Source of the DNA: Cardiocondyla obscurior
Lineage: Eukaryota; Arthropoda; Insecta; Hymenoptera; Formicidae
Assembly: GCF_019399895.1 (NCBI RefSeq)
Contig: NC_091874.1
Span: 2,048,501 to 2,112,500 of the forward strand
Direction of reading: 5' to 3'
DNA: 64,000 nt
Below are positions 24,741 through 37,563 of the stretch, in pieces. Numbering within the stretch: position 1 is the stretch's first letter; every line of letters starts with the position of its first letter. The translations under genes and the position numbers were made by a program. The notes under the pieces were generated by a model that made no database searches, had not been told where the DNA came from, and saw nothing but the letters and a program-made list of their open reading frames with translations.

Positions 24741-24920
24741 AGGCGTTTCTCTTTTTGCTCGCTATATCAGAAATTATTATAGGAGAAATTACACTTTTTA
24801 AAAATCTACATTAAAGAGAGAGAGAGAAGAGAAAATTTTTTGCAAATATATTTATAACGCACTATCGTAATTTCTCAAACTTTAAAAGACAAAAAATCAG
24901 ATTCATAAGGCAGATACACG
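24741..24920. other. AT-rich island with (GA)n
   Basis: AT-rich, with a (GA)n run at 24814-24832. Nothing else. Confidence 0.5.
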
Positions 24921-26700
24921 TATATAATTCGGCATGTACCGAGAGCCCCGCGCATCTTGCGTCTCGCGCGCGTATAAGGCAAGTTATAAACTCATTTTTA
25001 ACATAGTTTCCGTCGCAAATTCAGCGCCGCGTTACGCAACTTGGAATTTTCTTGCCTCAGCATAATCGCGCATACAACCTTGGCGGTATCTAACGGCTAT
25101 GCGAGATGACGCATCGCTACGAGAATTTCCGCTGCAACGCTACTTTCTTTTTTTCCGACGTCTAGCAAAAAGAAGCGGATCGAACAGCAATCCGGTCGAC
25201 AAGAATTTTCTTCAGGGTAGAAGAAAAAACACAAAAAAAAGCACACACATACAAAAAAAAAGAGAGAAAACCCAATTAAAGCGCTCAAACTTCCTCGCGA
25301 AAAATAAAGGATGCCGATAGAAATTTTCGAAAATACCATGAGATATTAAGCGCGGTGTTGTTTTCTGATACATATCGAAATTCTCGGGCGGAAGTGAGCA
25401 ACGCTGCGAGTTCAGAAGGAACGTTCCCTTTGTTCCGGACACGGTTTCCTGCCAAAGTCGCGGGACCTCGGCGACCAGCACGCACGACGGCTAAAGTCGC
25501 CTTCCGCGACGCGAGACGGCCTTCGGGTCGCTTATTTTTAGACGCCATTAGAAGCCTCCGCTGGTTATCTCGACCGTGCCAGGAACTCGTTTCAGACTCG
25601 GGATGCACAAATAAATTATAAGCGCGCGCGTCCGCGTCTCGTTTGGGCGTCAGCTGCGCCTAAGCGAGAAAGAAGGAAGCCCTTTCTTCGGACAGATATA
25701 TTTATAGACGCGCGCTATCGCGCGTACAATCGCCGGGCGCGTTCCTTTCAGCGCGAGACGTCGTTCGTTCAGGCCTCGAGAGGCCCTTCGAGGACGAATC
25801 GTCCGCGAATCGGGATACGCCATCCGAGAAATCGATTTCCGCGTGACTCAAGCTCGCTCCACGCGCGCGGATAAAATAAAATAAAATAAAAAAAAAAAAA
25901 AAGACAAAAACGAGAGCTTGTCTCGCAGCTTGCGCGCACTCGGCAATCGTATTTATCTCAATCGGTTTCGCGCTTTCAATATCAGCCATCCACTAACGCG
26001 TCCGAATGTTCCGCGCAGTTTCGTCCGGGATTTAGCAATTTCCTGCGACGATTTCCTTTTATTCCAGCCCGAGCTCCCAGGGAAAATCCGCCATACGGAC
26101 CGATGAAAGATCGCGACGCGTAAAGAATCATTTAGCGAGCTAAACGCCCACCTGTCCGCTGACTGCGATAGGGATTTATCGACGGACTCGCGTGCGTCGC
26201 ACAAGTCAAAAGTGTGACGTAAATTGCAATTCTTTTTTTTTTTTTTGACGCCAATCAACGTACGAGTCGCGAAGATGAGGAAGATGTGCTCCCGTTTAAG
26301 TGACCGATTTTACAAGTTTCTTTTTAATCCCGCGATCTAACACGGTTCCTTGGGTTGCTCCTGCCGCTGTTCTCGCGCACACGAGGGTGCAATACGCCTT
26401 GCTTAGCAATATTTGGCGTGCACACGGCGTTGTAGATTACCCGCTCGGAGAGCAGAGGGAGAGAGAGAGGAAGGGGAGGAATGACGGTCCCCCGGCGTCA
26501 GTCGCATGGTCATCCCCAATTGCCGTGGGAGAACCATTAAGATCACGTGTTTGCACGTAGTTGGACGTAAATCCAAAATTCCTGCAAACGACATGCCGCG
26601 TGGCGCTAAATGGTCTCCCCTTGTCCCGGATATACGGCGACGGAAACCTCGAGCTCTCTATCGGCAGTGGTTTCGCGGTAAAATTAACACGTCGCGTAAA
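24921..26700. other. GC-rich block, no gene seen
   Basis: CG-rich, with overlapping frames. Contains the AAAAT microsatellite at 25871-25902, a T run at 26233-26246 and a GA run at 26457-26470. No RNA gene recognised. Confidence 0.45.
25871..25902. repeat. (AAAAT)n microsatellite with A run
   Basis: About four AAAAT units followed by a run of A. It resembles, in reverse complement, the tract at 8912-8943. This is likely independent slippage rather than a shared element. Confidence 0.85.
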
Positions 26701-26900
26701 AATCGATTGATAAAATACATTAACGATATACGTTCAAATATTTAACATTATACGATTATTAAAAAATATTAGAATCTATATATTTAATAATTAATTACAC
26801 GCAAGCAAATAATTAAATAGATATATTTGAAAAAAAAAAAATTTAGATATTTAATTTTAAATGAATATATAAAATGTATACGCGGAAGAAAAATAATGTA
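26701..26900. other. AT-rich island
   Basis: AT-rich, with an A run near 26831-26841 and ATATTTAA words. No partner repeat recognised. Confidence 0.45.
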
Positions 26901-27853
26901 AAGTAACTTAAAAAGTGGCCTTTTCAGCATCAAGCGATAACTCCCGCGTTTATCGACTCCCGGCGAATAATTTACTCGTTCACTTTTAATTACAGTAGTT
27001 TCAATTGTATATTATTCTCAACCCCTCCCTCGCCGCCCGCGCCTTTTTCAATATTTATCGAACCATTGTTCGCCCTCTGACGTTACTTATTACCCTGATT
27101 CTTATTGTTGAGCAGTAGCTCGCGTAAGGAGCAATTTATCGCGAACAATACGGGCGAACGTCGGGAGGGCTGGCGTAAAACTTTGCGGCAGAACTCCTTC
27201 ATACATTCCGGTGGCGCATCGCGCAAAATTCTCTCGTAACAAACCATCTCGTTTATGCCGCATAACGCGAGATCCCCCGCTCGCTTCGAGCTGATGAAAG
27301 CGCGTTAAATATAACATATACCGCAGCCCGTAAAATTACCCCACCCGATGACGATCCCTGTTTGCTAATCTGCAAAAATTGGATTACCCAACTTAACAAA
27401 GTTTTACCGGCCAGATTGCCGCAAAACCCGAGCATGAATGCTGTAACGAAGTATACATAAATTGCGTCGAAGGGCGTGCATTATTCATTCCATCTGACTT
27501 CATCCCTTCGAAGTCCGCCCGCGCTTCCGTCTTTGAGCCGACATATGACGCCCACGCGCTTCGACTTTTATACTGTCACTCGCGAAAAAGGGAGAAAAAA
27601 AAAAAGGAAGGGACAGAGTGGTCCCTCTTTCGTCTCACTTTTAAATCGCAATCGATCTTCGCGGACGCTCCGCGCATTTCGAGTACTTTCCCGGGCCAGG
27701 AAACGTTTTTCCTCCCTTTTCATTCCCATCTACATGACGGCGCGCGAATTATTTCTTTCTTTTGAAATTTTTGCATATTTCAACCCGTCGCGTTATTTAA
27801 ATTAGCGATTATCGATAAAGGGTGCGGCTCCATTCGAATGCACGTCGCTCTTC

Positions 27854-27874
27854 CTCTCTCTCTCTCTCTCTCTC
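27854..27874. repeat. (CT)n microsatellite
   Basis: Ten CT units, followed by a C-rich patch. Confidence 0.85.
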
Positions 27875-28510
27875 CCCCTCTCTCCGCGGTCTCTTTTAAA
27901 AACGCTGAAAAAATATATTTTAATAATACACCGCGTAACTCTCGCCGACTCGCCGCGAATCGCAAAGCGGGGAAAGATCAATAGTCTCGCTTCTCGACGA
28001 CGCGATTTATGCGACGACTAAATTAATAGCTCAAACTTTCTTGTTGTTTACGGCGGACAATGCTTGTCGCTCTTTGCGGGTGAATATTGTTGGTTTTACG
28101 AGGACAGGCGTTCCCCCGAAATCTCGCGAGGAAAGACCCGGAGTCGTGTCGGCAGACAAAACTTGTCGGATACGTCGTGCGAGTTTGAGAAAGAATCGCA
28201 GCGGCTGGACACGCGATTATTGCTTGCGACGAGCGATATCGATTCGACAAAGCAATTAGGACGGGACACGGGCGGTCCTGTCGCGATCCGCAGCACGTGG
28301 CGAACAGTAACGAGATGTTATAGGTGCAGCGAAGAGTCGGCGAACTTAATAAACCGTGCTTCCGGTTGATCGGGGCCGCGTGATGGCGTTTGAGCGGACC
28401 CAGGGACAGGCGCGTATTCCGTCACCGGCTATTGTTATCTATCCGCCGACTTAATTACCTCGGTGTAGCGCAGTCCGGAGTTTTCGCAAGAGCGCGCGCT
28501 CGCTCTCTGT

Positions 28511-28531
28511 CTCTCTCTCTCTCTCTCTCTC
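28511..28531. repeat. (CT)n microsatellite
   Basis: Ten perfect CT units, with an imperfect unit just upstream. Confidence 0.85.
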
Positions 28532-29713
28532 CAGCGTTAGATTATCCGGCGAATAATTCTGCCCGCCGGCGACGGTAATTACTCCCCGCGGGCTAAAAAC
28601 GAAAAGAGGAGAGCGTAGCCGGAATAAAAGCGCCCGGCGGATATTTCGAGCCAATTATCCTGAGTAGCCCAGGCCCGGGCAGTCGCAAATCCATTTTGAG
28701 GTGGGTTAATTGCGCCGTATTGGCGCGCGAAGGACGGATTCCTCTCGCGGGGAAAACCATCTCGCGGCGAGTTCACGGTCCGTTCTCGGGGTATAATCGG
28801 GCACGAGGAGACAATACGCTAATGCGCGGAAAACCGACCAGGGGACGTTAATTGAAGGCTCGCGTGGGAAGAGGACGGTCCGAAAATCACACGCAAACTT
28901 TTCGGTCCGGCGATCCCCGAAAAAAATAGAGGACCCCGGGTTTTTCACCACCGTCAACCGGGGCGCAATTCAATTTCGGCCGTCGATTCGTGTTTGTCGT
29001 GTTCTCGCGTGTATTTTTGTAAAAATGTTCTCCAGTAGATAACGCTGCTCACATTCGTGTTGTTATTTCTTTTTCCTCCCCCTCCACCATTTTTTTGCAT
29101 TTTATTTGGCCCGCGACCGGCCGGTTAGATACCGCAATTTTATATGCGGATACGCGTTTCGCTCAGCCTCCTATGCGACGTGCGAAAATCACTCGAACGG
29201 TAAAAGCGCAATGAAAGGGCCGCTCTATTTTCTTTTTTTTTCTGTTTTTTATTTCTTTTTTTTTTAATTCTCTCTCTTCCTTTTTTTTTCTGCGCGACGC
29301 CGCGGATGCCGGACGAGATCGAATATTTCTATGGTAATTTCGGATACGTTCTACGTAAATGCATCATGCATCGACTCCGCGGACAAGTTACCTGTAATCC
29401 CGAGTAATTATTTAACTGCTTGCTTTTCGCCGATCATAGCGAACATTGATTGCACATTAATTAATAGCGCGCGCGGCGCGCAAGCACATACAATAAATGA
29501 ACATAAGCATTAATCTTTCTCGGAACAGTATCGAGAAAGAAGTTTAAGGATATCAAATATTTACGGCCTAAATATTTAAAATGCATTATGAAAAGTTATT
29601 CCTCGCGGGCAAAGTTGACATTTAAGCCATCCAACATTAATAAAGAAATATTTTTTGACGTTACCCGGTGTTTCAAAACGTCAGTGGAGTAGTATGTCAC
29701 CGTGGAAAATATT

Positions 29714-29862
29714 GCATGTAAATTATTACCCGCAATAATAAATGTAAAATTAAATTGCAAAAATTTTGGTCAATTTCCCCGTATAATCATTATAAGAATT
29801 TTATTATTACTTGCTTTTTCACAATTAAAAATGCAATTTTTACAACTATTATTTGTGCAAAT
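29714..29862 (+). repeat. partial foldback-family element
   Basis: Bases 29714-29765 match the reverse complement of 40693-40740: both have CATGTAAATTA, ACCC, then AATAAATGTAAAATT. Bases 29825-29862 match a family arm in reverse orientation, ending CAACTATTATTTGTGCAA. The matching left arm is not clear, so this copy is incomplete or rearranged. Confidence 0.45.
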
Positions 29863-30000
29863 GTACTAAATATTCAGTCACATATCTACCATAGTGAATA
29901 ATATTTTTCACGATATAATCACTCGCGCAAAAAAAAAAAAAAAAAATGTTGATGTGCCAAAGCCAAAATTAATTGCTAATTTTTCTATTTGCAATTGGTT

Positions 30001-30114
30001 GTTGCGCATAGAATTCCCAGTGGCATATATTTATATCTATAAATTATAAACCTCGTCTCTTAGATTAATCAAGTGCAGAAATATAAAATAAAACATCACG
30101 GCGTTTGGTAATTG
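30001..30114 (+). repeat. dispersed repeat R2, copy 1
   Basis: Similar to 36386-36488 in the same orientation. Shared blocks in order are TTGCGCAT/TTGCACAT, AATTATAAA, GTCT, ATTAATCA/ATTAATTA, GTGCA, GAAATA and GTTTGGTAATT. Identity is perhaps 60-65 percent with gaps. Confidence 0.42.
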
Positions 30115-30120
30115 ACTTTT

Positions 30121-33100
30121 CATATACCCAAGCAATTCAAGCTGCAGATCACGAGATCATTTTCTTCGGTGCATCGGCGACTTAGTCGCGTCACGGAATT
30201 GCTCAGATAAAGGGGTCCGATCTCCGTTTCGAGACTTGTAAAGGCGCGTCTTCCGTCTCTGATATTCCCATCTCGGTCCTCCCCCGGGCCGTTTCCTCCC
30301 CGCAACATTCGCGAAGGGCTCTCCCCGTCATCGCGCAGACAAAGGCATGACTCGATCGGCCGTCGCACGTTTCTCAGAGGAAGAAACGGATATACGTCGT
30401 CGAAGAAGACGCGTGTAGAGATAGCGATAATGCTCCGTCAGCGATAGAAAAACAAAAGGATATTTAATCGCCTTAATTAGTTTTAATTGATCGCGTAATA
30501 GCTCGCGGTGACTTGACCGCTTCCGTAACGCGTGCACGACAGTTGAAGCTACTTCCACCATTACCTTTATTTAATCTCGGTTTATCTCCCTACTTATCTC
30601 GCACTGTTCTTAAAAATTAATATGCATTAAAAGTTTAATAAAATAAATTTGTAGAAGCACCGATATCCAATAAAAATATAATAAAATAAAGTCAAATTTT
30701 TTTTTTAATTAATATACAATACAAATATAATAAATTGAAGAAAACTCTTGGAATTAATATACGATAGAGAGCGTGTTAAAGCGATATATCGGTTTAATCC
30801 GCATCGGTGAAAATCATCTCGACTCAAGCATTTTACGACGGTGGCGAATGCTTAACGAGGGACCCGGTCTGCCGTCGCATGCCAACCCGGTAACTTCCAA
30901 TATTTAGCAAATATAAATATCTATCGCGAGCACGCACGCGCGCCGCCTTTCAATGATCTCCCGGCGCGTTTTGGCGGCTGGTACGCGCGCTTCGCACCCG
31001 GCCTCGTTGATATGCGTGCGCACCACCTGCGAATCCGGTTTGTATTCAAAACGCTTAAAAGGGTGTCCCGCATAAATCTGGAATATCTGTGAGGCGCGGA
31101 ACGAGGGAGGGGAAAAAAATGGGGATTTACAGGCAATTTGGCGGGCCGGATATTGACGCTCTAACGACGACGAGCGCCAGCCGCTTTTCTACGACTGTAT
31201 TTATTCAATACGAGAGGAAGGCCCTCTCTTTCTTTCTCTCTCACTCTCTCTCTCTCCTCTTCCCGCGTTCCCGAGGACTATTGAAAAATGTATTCACACC
31301 CGCGTGCAGTTTTTATCGACGCTGTACGTGCGTGCCCGGCGCGATCGCTCGTTTCCGATAAAAATCCGCGCCCGATAAAGGCCCGGTGTCATTTCATACG
31401 CGATAATCCACTACGTCTAACTATGCGTCACGCACGATCGTTTCAATAATTTATCTCGCGGAGTAAGATACTCTCGAAAGCAACGGCGAATTCCTAGAGC
31501 GTTCTGAATCAGCTTTGTATGGACCTGAAACACGATAGCGAGACCCTGCCGACCGAAATTCTGCCTATTTTTCAGACGACCATGCCGAAAACTGGATTTC
31601 CGAATCCAGAGTTTTTTTTTTATTTTTGGTATTCTTTTTATTTTTATTTTTTTTTTGTCCGCCACAAATATCTGTATCCCCGATGCGCCACGCGCAACAA
31701 TGAAAAATCGCGATTGGACCGCGCGTGTAGTTTAATAATTCAAAGGCTCCAAATAAAAATGGGCTAAATACCTGTGAAAAAACAATATCTAGGTTTACAG
31801 ATTGTTTCCGCGCGCGATAGATATTTCCCGAAAAGTTCGCCGTGCTCTAGGAATTAACCCAGTTCGCGTACTTTAATCCTATTTGTTTAAAAATAAAAGC
31901 CGCGTTGGAGGATCGAATTATAATTAATAACGTTAAGCGAGCGAAATCGGTAACGTAGCATCAATAATTTAGACAGTCATTTAACATCGATGTCATCCCT
32001 TGTCACTGATTTATTCCCATCAATTCCAAGCACATTAATACCTTGGCGCACTGCAAAAACTTCAACGTCACCCTCCGGCACCTAAACGTTTTCGCCTTAC
32101 TTAAATTAATTAATTTAATTAATATTACAGAATCCCGATTCGATATCATAAATACAGTCGCTTCTTAATGAGCCGATGTTTGATTTATCTGCCGTTTTGG
32201 TTTATTATGCAAATTCGAGTGCTGAAAATTTTAATACCGTTCTCTTTTCTCGATGCTTCACTTCTTCCCGATTTCATTAAAATTTTCGAGTATGCCATTT
32301 CTCGCGCCTTTCTACCGCGCGACGCGGGCGGGAGTGATTTCCACGCCGCCAATAAACGAGCGAGGGAATAAATAAATATATAATAATATACGGGCCTGTG
32401 CATTTTTATGTCCCCGCGATCGATGAAACCCCAATTATCACCGGAACCACCCGGAAATACGTAGCCCGCTCGGGAACGAGGCCGTAAAAGATCGCGCAGC
32501 CGTGGGAGTGAACAGGAAAATTAGCATACTAATTAAGCCCGGCAACATTGGTGGCGCGTGTGCGATGATAATTATGATCTAGTAACCTGTATTACGAGAT
32601 ATACGGCACGGGTCAATATATATGACGGCCGCGGGATAATCGCCGGTCGGCGCGCGACGTCGAATGCCATTTCGATCATTGCGTGACGTAATAATTTCCA
32701 CGGGACGGGCCGAGCGCGCATCGAAAAGGCCATAATAACTCAGGATTAATAAGTTTAACAGGTCTGCCCGGTAATCCGCATTAAACCGCCGATTGATACG
32801 TGTCAATAGCGGCCTGGCTCGTCCCGCGATGAAAACGCGCTCGAAAAACCGCGGGCGTGTAAATACCGTTTTCCCTTCGAACACGTAACACTGTTCCGCG
32901 GTACGGTTTTTTCGCGTTTAAAAGCGATATTAATATATACAAATCTGGAATCAAACAAAAGCGTCGCGCCGGCTTTACGTTTGACTGCCAATTATTTTTC
33001 TAACAGTGTTTTAACCGCATCAAATTTTCATTCGCGAGGTCGGCGATGATGATAAGGTTCAGCTTGATCGTCGTCGATTTAACGCGAGTTTTACGCGAAG

Positions 33101-33930
33101 AAAATTTTGTAAAAAAAAAAAAAAAAAAGGGAAGACTAAGAATTACTGTAGGGTCAGAGGCAGCTGTGAGAACCATCAAGGAATACAAGATTAAATGGTA
33201 TGGCTAGTTATTGTCTGACATAAGGATTGAAATTTTAATTCCTAATGATAATAACTCTCAGTACAAAGTTTTCTCCGTGCACGATTCACTTTAGCCGACG
33301 CGAGAGTCGGCAACACGCGCTTCGAAACGCAGGGGCCGCGGAGTCGTAACTGTTCCTTCATTCGAGATGAGTGTCAAGAGCGATCGCTACTGGTAAATAT
33401 TTAAATAAGCGCGTCCACTCGCCGCCCACCCTCAGTTGCTCGCTTTGAAGCTCGCCGACGCTGGCCTTTGTTTCCCCGTTTCCGCTACACCCTCCGCTTG
33501 AAATTCCCGGCATAGAGGAAGCGCGGTGCGCGGAAGAGAGACGGGAAAAGCGGAAGAGAACGGTGTGTCCCGGTCAGTTGTCGAAGTTGTCCTAACTTGA
33601 TGTTTCGGAATGCGCGAGTCGTGCCGGGGCGACGTAATTAACGAATTTCTAAGAAGCGCCCGCGAGATTCGTGCCGGCAGCGGCACACTCGCGCTCATGA
33701 AAATTTCGCGGAAATTTCGCGGATTGTCCGTCGAAAATTAGACAGGCACACTTACATCTCGCCGGGCGCTTTTCTCGCGAGGCTTATTTCGATATCGCAA
33801 TTCCATCCCCGCGAGCGCAACAGCGACTTAATCTCGGGCTGAATGAAACTGCGCCCCGTGCGTTTTCATCTTCCGCGAGGGGGGACAATGGGGGAGGAGG
33901 GGGGACGACGCTAAATAAACAAAAGAAACT
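30121..33930. other. mainly GC-rich block, no gene seen
   Basis: CG-rich with AT pockets at 30590-30790, 32095-32130 and 33185-33260. A CT-rich run lies at 31223-31260 and a run of 18 A at 33111-33128. Frames up to 101 codons overlap on both strands and are not recognised. Confidence 0.45.
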
Positions 33931-34239
33931 AATGCCGAGCGAACTGCGCCACCTGGAAATCGGATTGGGCGAAATTCAATTAAGACCCGGGAGGAAAATT
34001 CCCCGGCGCGTTAACGCCACGACGGAATCCATAGGTCGTTCCCGTGCGATCCGATGGAATATTCCGGGGACGTATCGGCCGTATTTCCGCCTCTCAGACC
34101 AGATTTATACTTCAAAGTAGACGCGAATTTGCGAGCAAGTCGGCGGCACTCGTGAATTCAGGATTACTCCGCGCGAAATCGAGTATAAAGGAGAGAGAAG
34201 TCGGCGGTGAGGTTGGAAAAGATCCCTCTCCTCCTCCTT

Positions 34240-34260
34240 CCCCCCCCTTCCCCACCCCCC
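34240..34260 (-). other. C-rich tract, quadruplex potential on minus strand
   Basis: C runs of 8, 4 and 6 with two short breaks, preceded by CTCCTCCTCC. On the minus strand four G runs can be drawn. It sits about 90 bp upstream of the ATG at 34349. Confidence 0.5.
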
Positions 34261-34493
34261 TCACGAAGAGAAAGAAAAATATCTCGCGCCCGCGTTGTGC
34301 TCTCAACCGGCTCCTCCGACAACTAATCGAGTTACCTCACAATTTACAATGGCCACGGTGGACCCAGCGGGAGGAAAGCGTCGCAATCTAGTACCGCCGC
34401 TGTCACACACCGTCTCCGACGGCGGGGAAGCTATTCCAGCTACTTACATTAATGAGTTAGTGGTTAACTTAGCTACCTACGAAGCGGGCGCGG

Positions 34494-34515
34494 GCGCGCT
34501 CGCGCGCGAGCGCGC
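34494..34515. repeat. 22-bp GC-only palindrome
   Basis: GCGCGCT and AGCGCGC flank CGCGCGCG, so the 22 bases are fully self-complementary, with a further GCGGG/CCCGC match outside. It is mostly CG alternation and so may be simple-sequence DNA. Confidence 0.7.
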
Positions 34516-35025
34516 GACTCCCGCGTCTTATGTCGCGTCAGGTGTTATGGGGTTCCATTATACGCTCGGGTGTGCGAGTGCGCCGGAGAATACATAACGT
34601 ACATAAAACGTATATGCACGGACTTCGGTGATATGCACTGGCACAAATATGCGAGGTACATGGCGCACCTGAGGGTAGAATCTAACCCGCGAGCTCGCGT
34701 GCGTGAGCGTGTGTGTGGCCCCGGCCTCCACGTGTGGTAGGGCGGAGTGACTTGGGCGCATGACCTCGCGGTACACCAATCTCCATTACTTTAGCTCATT
34801 ACTGTTCCCGGTGTGGCGTATTATTAGCTCCCTCCAAGGCGACGTATCGTCTTACCGACTTCCCCGTTTGCCGCGACAGTCCGAAAATTATCTAATCTTT
34901 TGCCCGGCGAAAAACCACCGTTTTTCCTCACCGCAATCACGGCCTCGAGAAGGCGCTCCCGCGCGAAATTGCGTCTTAACCTTAGATCACGACGCTGCAG
35001 CCAGCGCGAGCGTACGTGTTAATGT

Positions 35026-35051
35026 TAATAATAATAATAATAATAATAATT
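35026..35051. repeat. (AAT)n microsatellite
   Basis: Eight AAT units, flanked by CG-rich sequence. Confidence 0.9.
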
Positions 35052-35990
35052 ACGACGCGAGGTGTTTCGCGAGAAACGCGGAAAGCAAAAAAAACACCGA
35101 ATTTCTCTCTTTCTCAAAACTATACCAGCCATTCGCAGCTATTCGGCCGAGCGTTACCGCGATCGTTAGAACTGCCGTGACGGTCTTAGATCAATTTTAT
35201 GCCCCGCGAGTACTCGCCGTTCGTAACGAGGCCCCAACGACCGCACCTCGAGTAGACATCCCATGCGTTTCTCACGAACGCGACGGCTCTTTGTTCGCTA
35301 TTCTCACGTTGCGACGATGGGGAGCGAGCGCGGGGGAAGGAGGAAAGGAATAAGGACAATTAAGTGCGAAATCCCCTGCGTTCATTGCGTTCCGCGGTAT
35401 GCGCCCGAACGGGGGTGGAATGCACGCCTGTGGGACCAAATCCCCTTTTTTTTTTTTTTTTACGTTACGTGTAATTTTAAAATGCTGAGAGAGAAGGGGA
35501 GGTTTTACGCATTCATTAGATACGAGCCGATGCAGTAACAGGTGCACGGCTCCCCTACGGCCGATCGCAGGTCGGCTCGTCGCAATTTATCACGCTAAGA
35601 AACGGCAGTACGGCGACGCCCCTTTGTTTGATCGCCGGAAGAACGAGCCTCGTCTACTGCGGGCGACACATAAATCCCGCGCGCGAGAAGGCGTCCGATA
35701 TCCGCGGGTAGGTTACGATTGAAGCTCTCTCGCTCTTAATTTCATTAATCATCCCCGCGCGAATTCCGCCAGGCTCGTAAATTATTTGGTAAATCTCGCG
35801 AGGAGGAAAACGGCACTTGAACCGCGAGACGGCTCGTAAATTAATAACGGGAAACGTTAAACGCGAGAAAGTATCGGCAGGCGTAATCGCGACTGACGCG
35901 GTCCTTTCCGAAGCGAGAAAAACGCGGAGCGGTGAGCCCCGGTGCGCTTTAGTTGTCGACAATTAAAATGTTTGGCGTGCGCGAAATAAT

Positions 35991-36660
35991 CGAGCGCGGT
36001 GCAACAAATAATATAAAACCGAATTGAAGAACGAAGAACGGATTTAAAAAAAAAATTACTACGCCGCAATCGATATTGTTAATTTTTGTATTTGTTGAAA
36101 TATTATCGTGGGAGCGTGAGTGTCTCTTTTTAGAAGTTTACTTACTTTTTTTTTTTTTTCTCTCGAGTCTCCTTCGTAAGTACTAGCCTTTATTTTCCGT
36201 CATCGCTTATCGCTCGCTATTCTAAAAGACATTACGTCTTGTTGACAAACGGTCTAATACTTATATACGTCGAATCCATAATAGAATTCAATCTGCCCCG
36301 ACCTATCCGGCTCAAAACATACATGACGAGAACGCGATCACGTCCGACATTTATGCTTATATTTTTCTCAATTTTTACAGATATTGATTGCACATGAAAT
36401 TGGCAGGAGCGCAAATTATAAATTCTGTCTGTAGCATTTAAATTAATTAGGTGCAAGAAATACGCGATATCAGAGTGTTTGGTAATTATTTATCAGCGTC
36501 AGTAATTTTTCGCACCAGAAAATTTTTGGTACACACATAAAAAAAAAAAGAAGAAAAAAACAATCTCAAATGAAAATCTACACGTACAATTTGACGCAAT
36601 AATTAGTTTGCTCGCGTATATGAGAATAGCATTCTCAATTAGAGACTGATTTCAATTCCA
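35991..36660. other. AT-rich island
   Basis: AT-rich, with a T run near 36147-36159 and an A/G run near 36538-36560. Holds repeat R2 copy 2. No coding potential. Confidence 0.5.
36386..36488 (+). repeat. dispersed repeat R2, copy 2
   Basis: Partner of 30001-30114 (shared blocks are given there). The right edge GTTTGGTAATT is the best conserved block. No inverted ends are visible, so the class is unknown. Confidence 0.42.
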
Positions 36661-37514
36661 GCGCGCAAGATCTTTTTTTTTTTTACCGTGGCGCGAGCGG
36701 CAAATTTCGCGGCGCGAAGGTATTAATTACGGCACGATACGAAGTAATCAATAGCCCGCAATGCCTTTCCGCGATAGGGACGAGGTCGCCGAGTGGTGTG
36801 CGGTATTGTTACCCGTGCCGGGGAGATCAACTGTCGAAATGAACGCCAGTCTCGGTATATCGGCCGCGGAAACTCGCCGCCAAGATTTGGTTTCCGAAGT
36901 TTCGCGTATAACAAACTTCGCCGGTGTTCTCGTGGCGGGGCTCCTCCTCCGTGGAAACGGCTCTTACATTATGCAGGTTGGTGCAGGGTCGTCCCGAGCC
37001 CTTGTCATCCGCCCCGCGAAGCCGTCACGCGACTACGTCCGCAGCGCGAACGTAATACAGCTATACTCCGGCTCCCACATAACCGAACACGACCCCATAA
37101 ATAATACGTCCGCACGGCCGCAGCGTAATTCTCTGCGGATTCGCGTGGCCGCGGCGTCAGGTTGCGCCCTGCCGAGGGCATATCGGTATCCGATAACGAT
37201 TTGGAAACGTTCTCGTCGGCGTTGGATTGACCCGGACGGGTTCGCCGAAAAAAAAGGAAAAAAAAAAAAAAAAAAATAATAATCTTGTAGCCGCGGCAAA
37301 AATCGTCCGGGTGTGAAAAATTAACTGAAGCAGATAAGCAATAAGCGAACACGGCATCCGGTTGTTTTTCAACGCGGCCTCCACCCGCAGCATTTATTTA
37401 AAAATTCTGAAAAACACCGGCGCTGTAACGCCGCGTGTTTCTCGCACTTAATCAATCCAAGTGGTGCAGAATTTGCAGTTATTATTTATGCCGGAAGCTA
37501 GTTCTGCGCGTGGC

Positions 37515-37563
37515 AATCAATCGATATTTCAGCAAACAAAAAATTAACGATAAATTCCAGTTG
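37515..37563 (+). repeat. dispersed repeat R4, copy 1
   Basis: Matches 61220-61265 in the same orientation: AATCAAT, then TTTCAGCAAA, then ATTAACGATAAATTCCAGTT. About 38 of 45 aligned bases agree, with one 3-4 base gap. It sits in a GC-rich block and could be the conserved core of an old element. Confidence 0.55.

Larger units (their letters stand above)
26901..29500. other. GC-rich block with CT microsatellites, no gene seen
   Basis: CG-rich, with short overlapping frames. (CT)n runs lie at 27854-27874 and 28511-28531, and T-rich runs near 29229-29290. Nothing recognised. Confidence 0.45.
29501..30120. other. AT-rich island built from decayed repeats
   Basis: Contains a foldback-family fragment (29714-29862), a run of 18 A at 29929-29946 and repeat R2 copy 1 (30001-30114). 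Almost the whole island can be explained as repeat debris. Confidence 0.55.
33931..35990. other. GC-rich block with one weak coding candidate
   Basis: Contains a plus-strand ATG frame at 34349-34597 with a good start context (see findings), the C-rich tract at 34240-34260, the palindrome at 34494-34515, the AAT microsatellite at 35026-35051 and a run of 16 T at 35446-35461. No domain is recognised in any frame. Confidence 0.4.

Noticed and set aside
34760..35353. 197-codon plus-strand frame containing a run of asparagines
   Set aside because: The asparagines are the translation of the AAT microsatellite. The rest is low in known features and overlaps other frames.
36784..36795. GTCGCCGAGTGG, similar to a tRNA A box (Leu/Ser type)
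   Set aside because: No B box (GGTTCRANTCC) at the required distance and no cloverleaf pairing.
36761..37279. 172-codon plus-strand ATG frame with balanced composition
   Set aside because: It ends by running into a run of 19 A, overlaps minus-strand frames of 115 and 88 codons, and shows no domain. Length is explained by the low stop frequency of CG-rich DNA.
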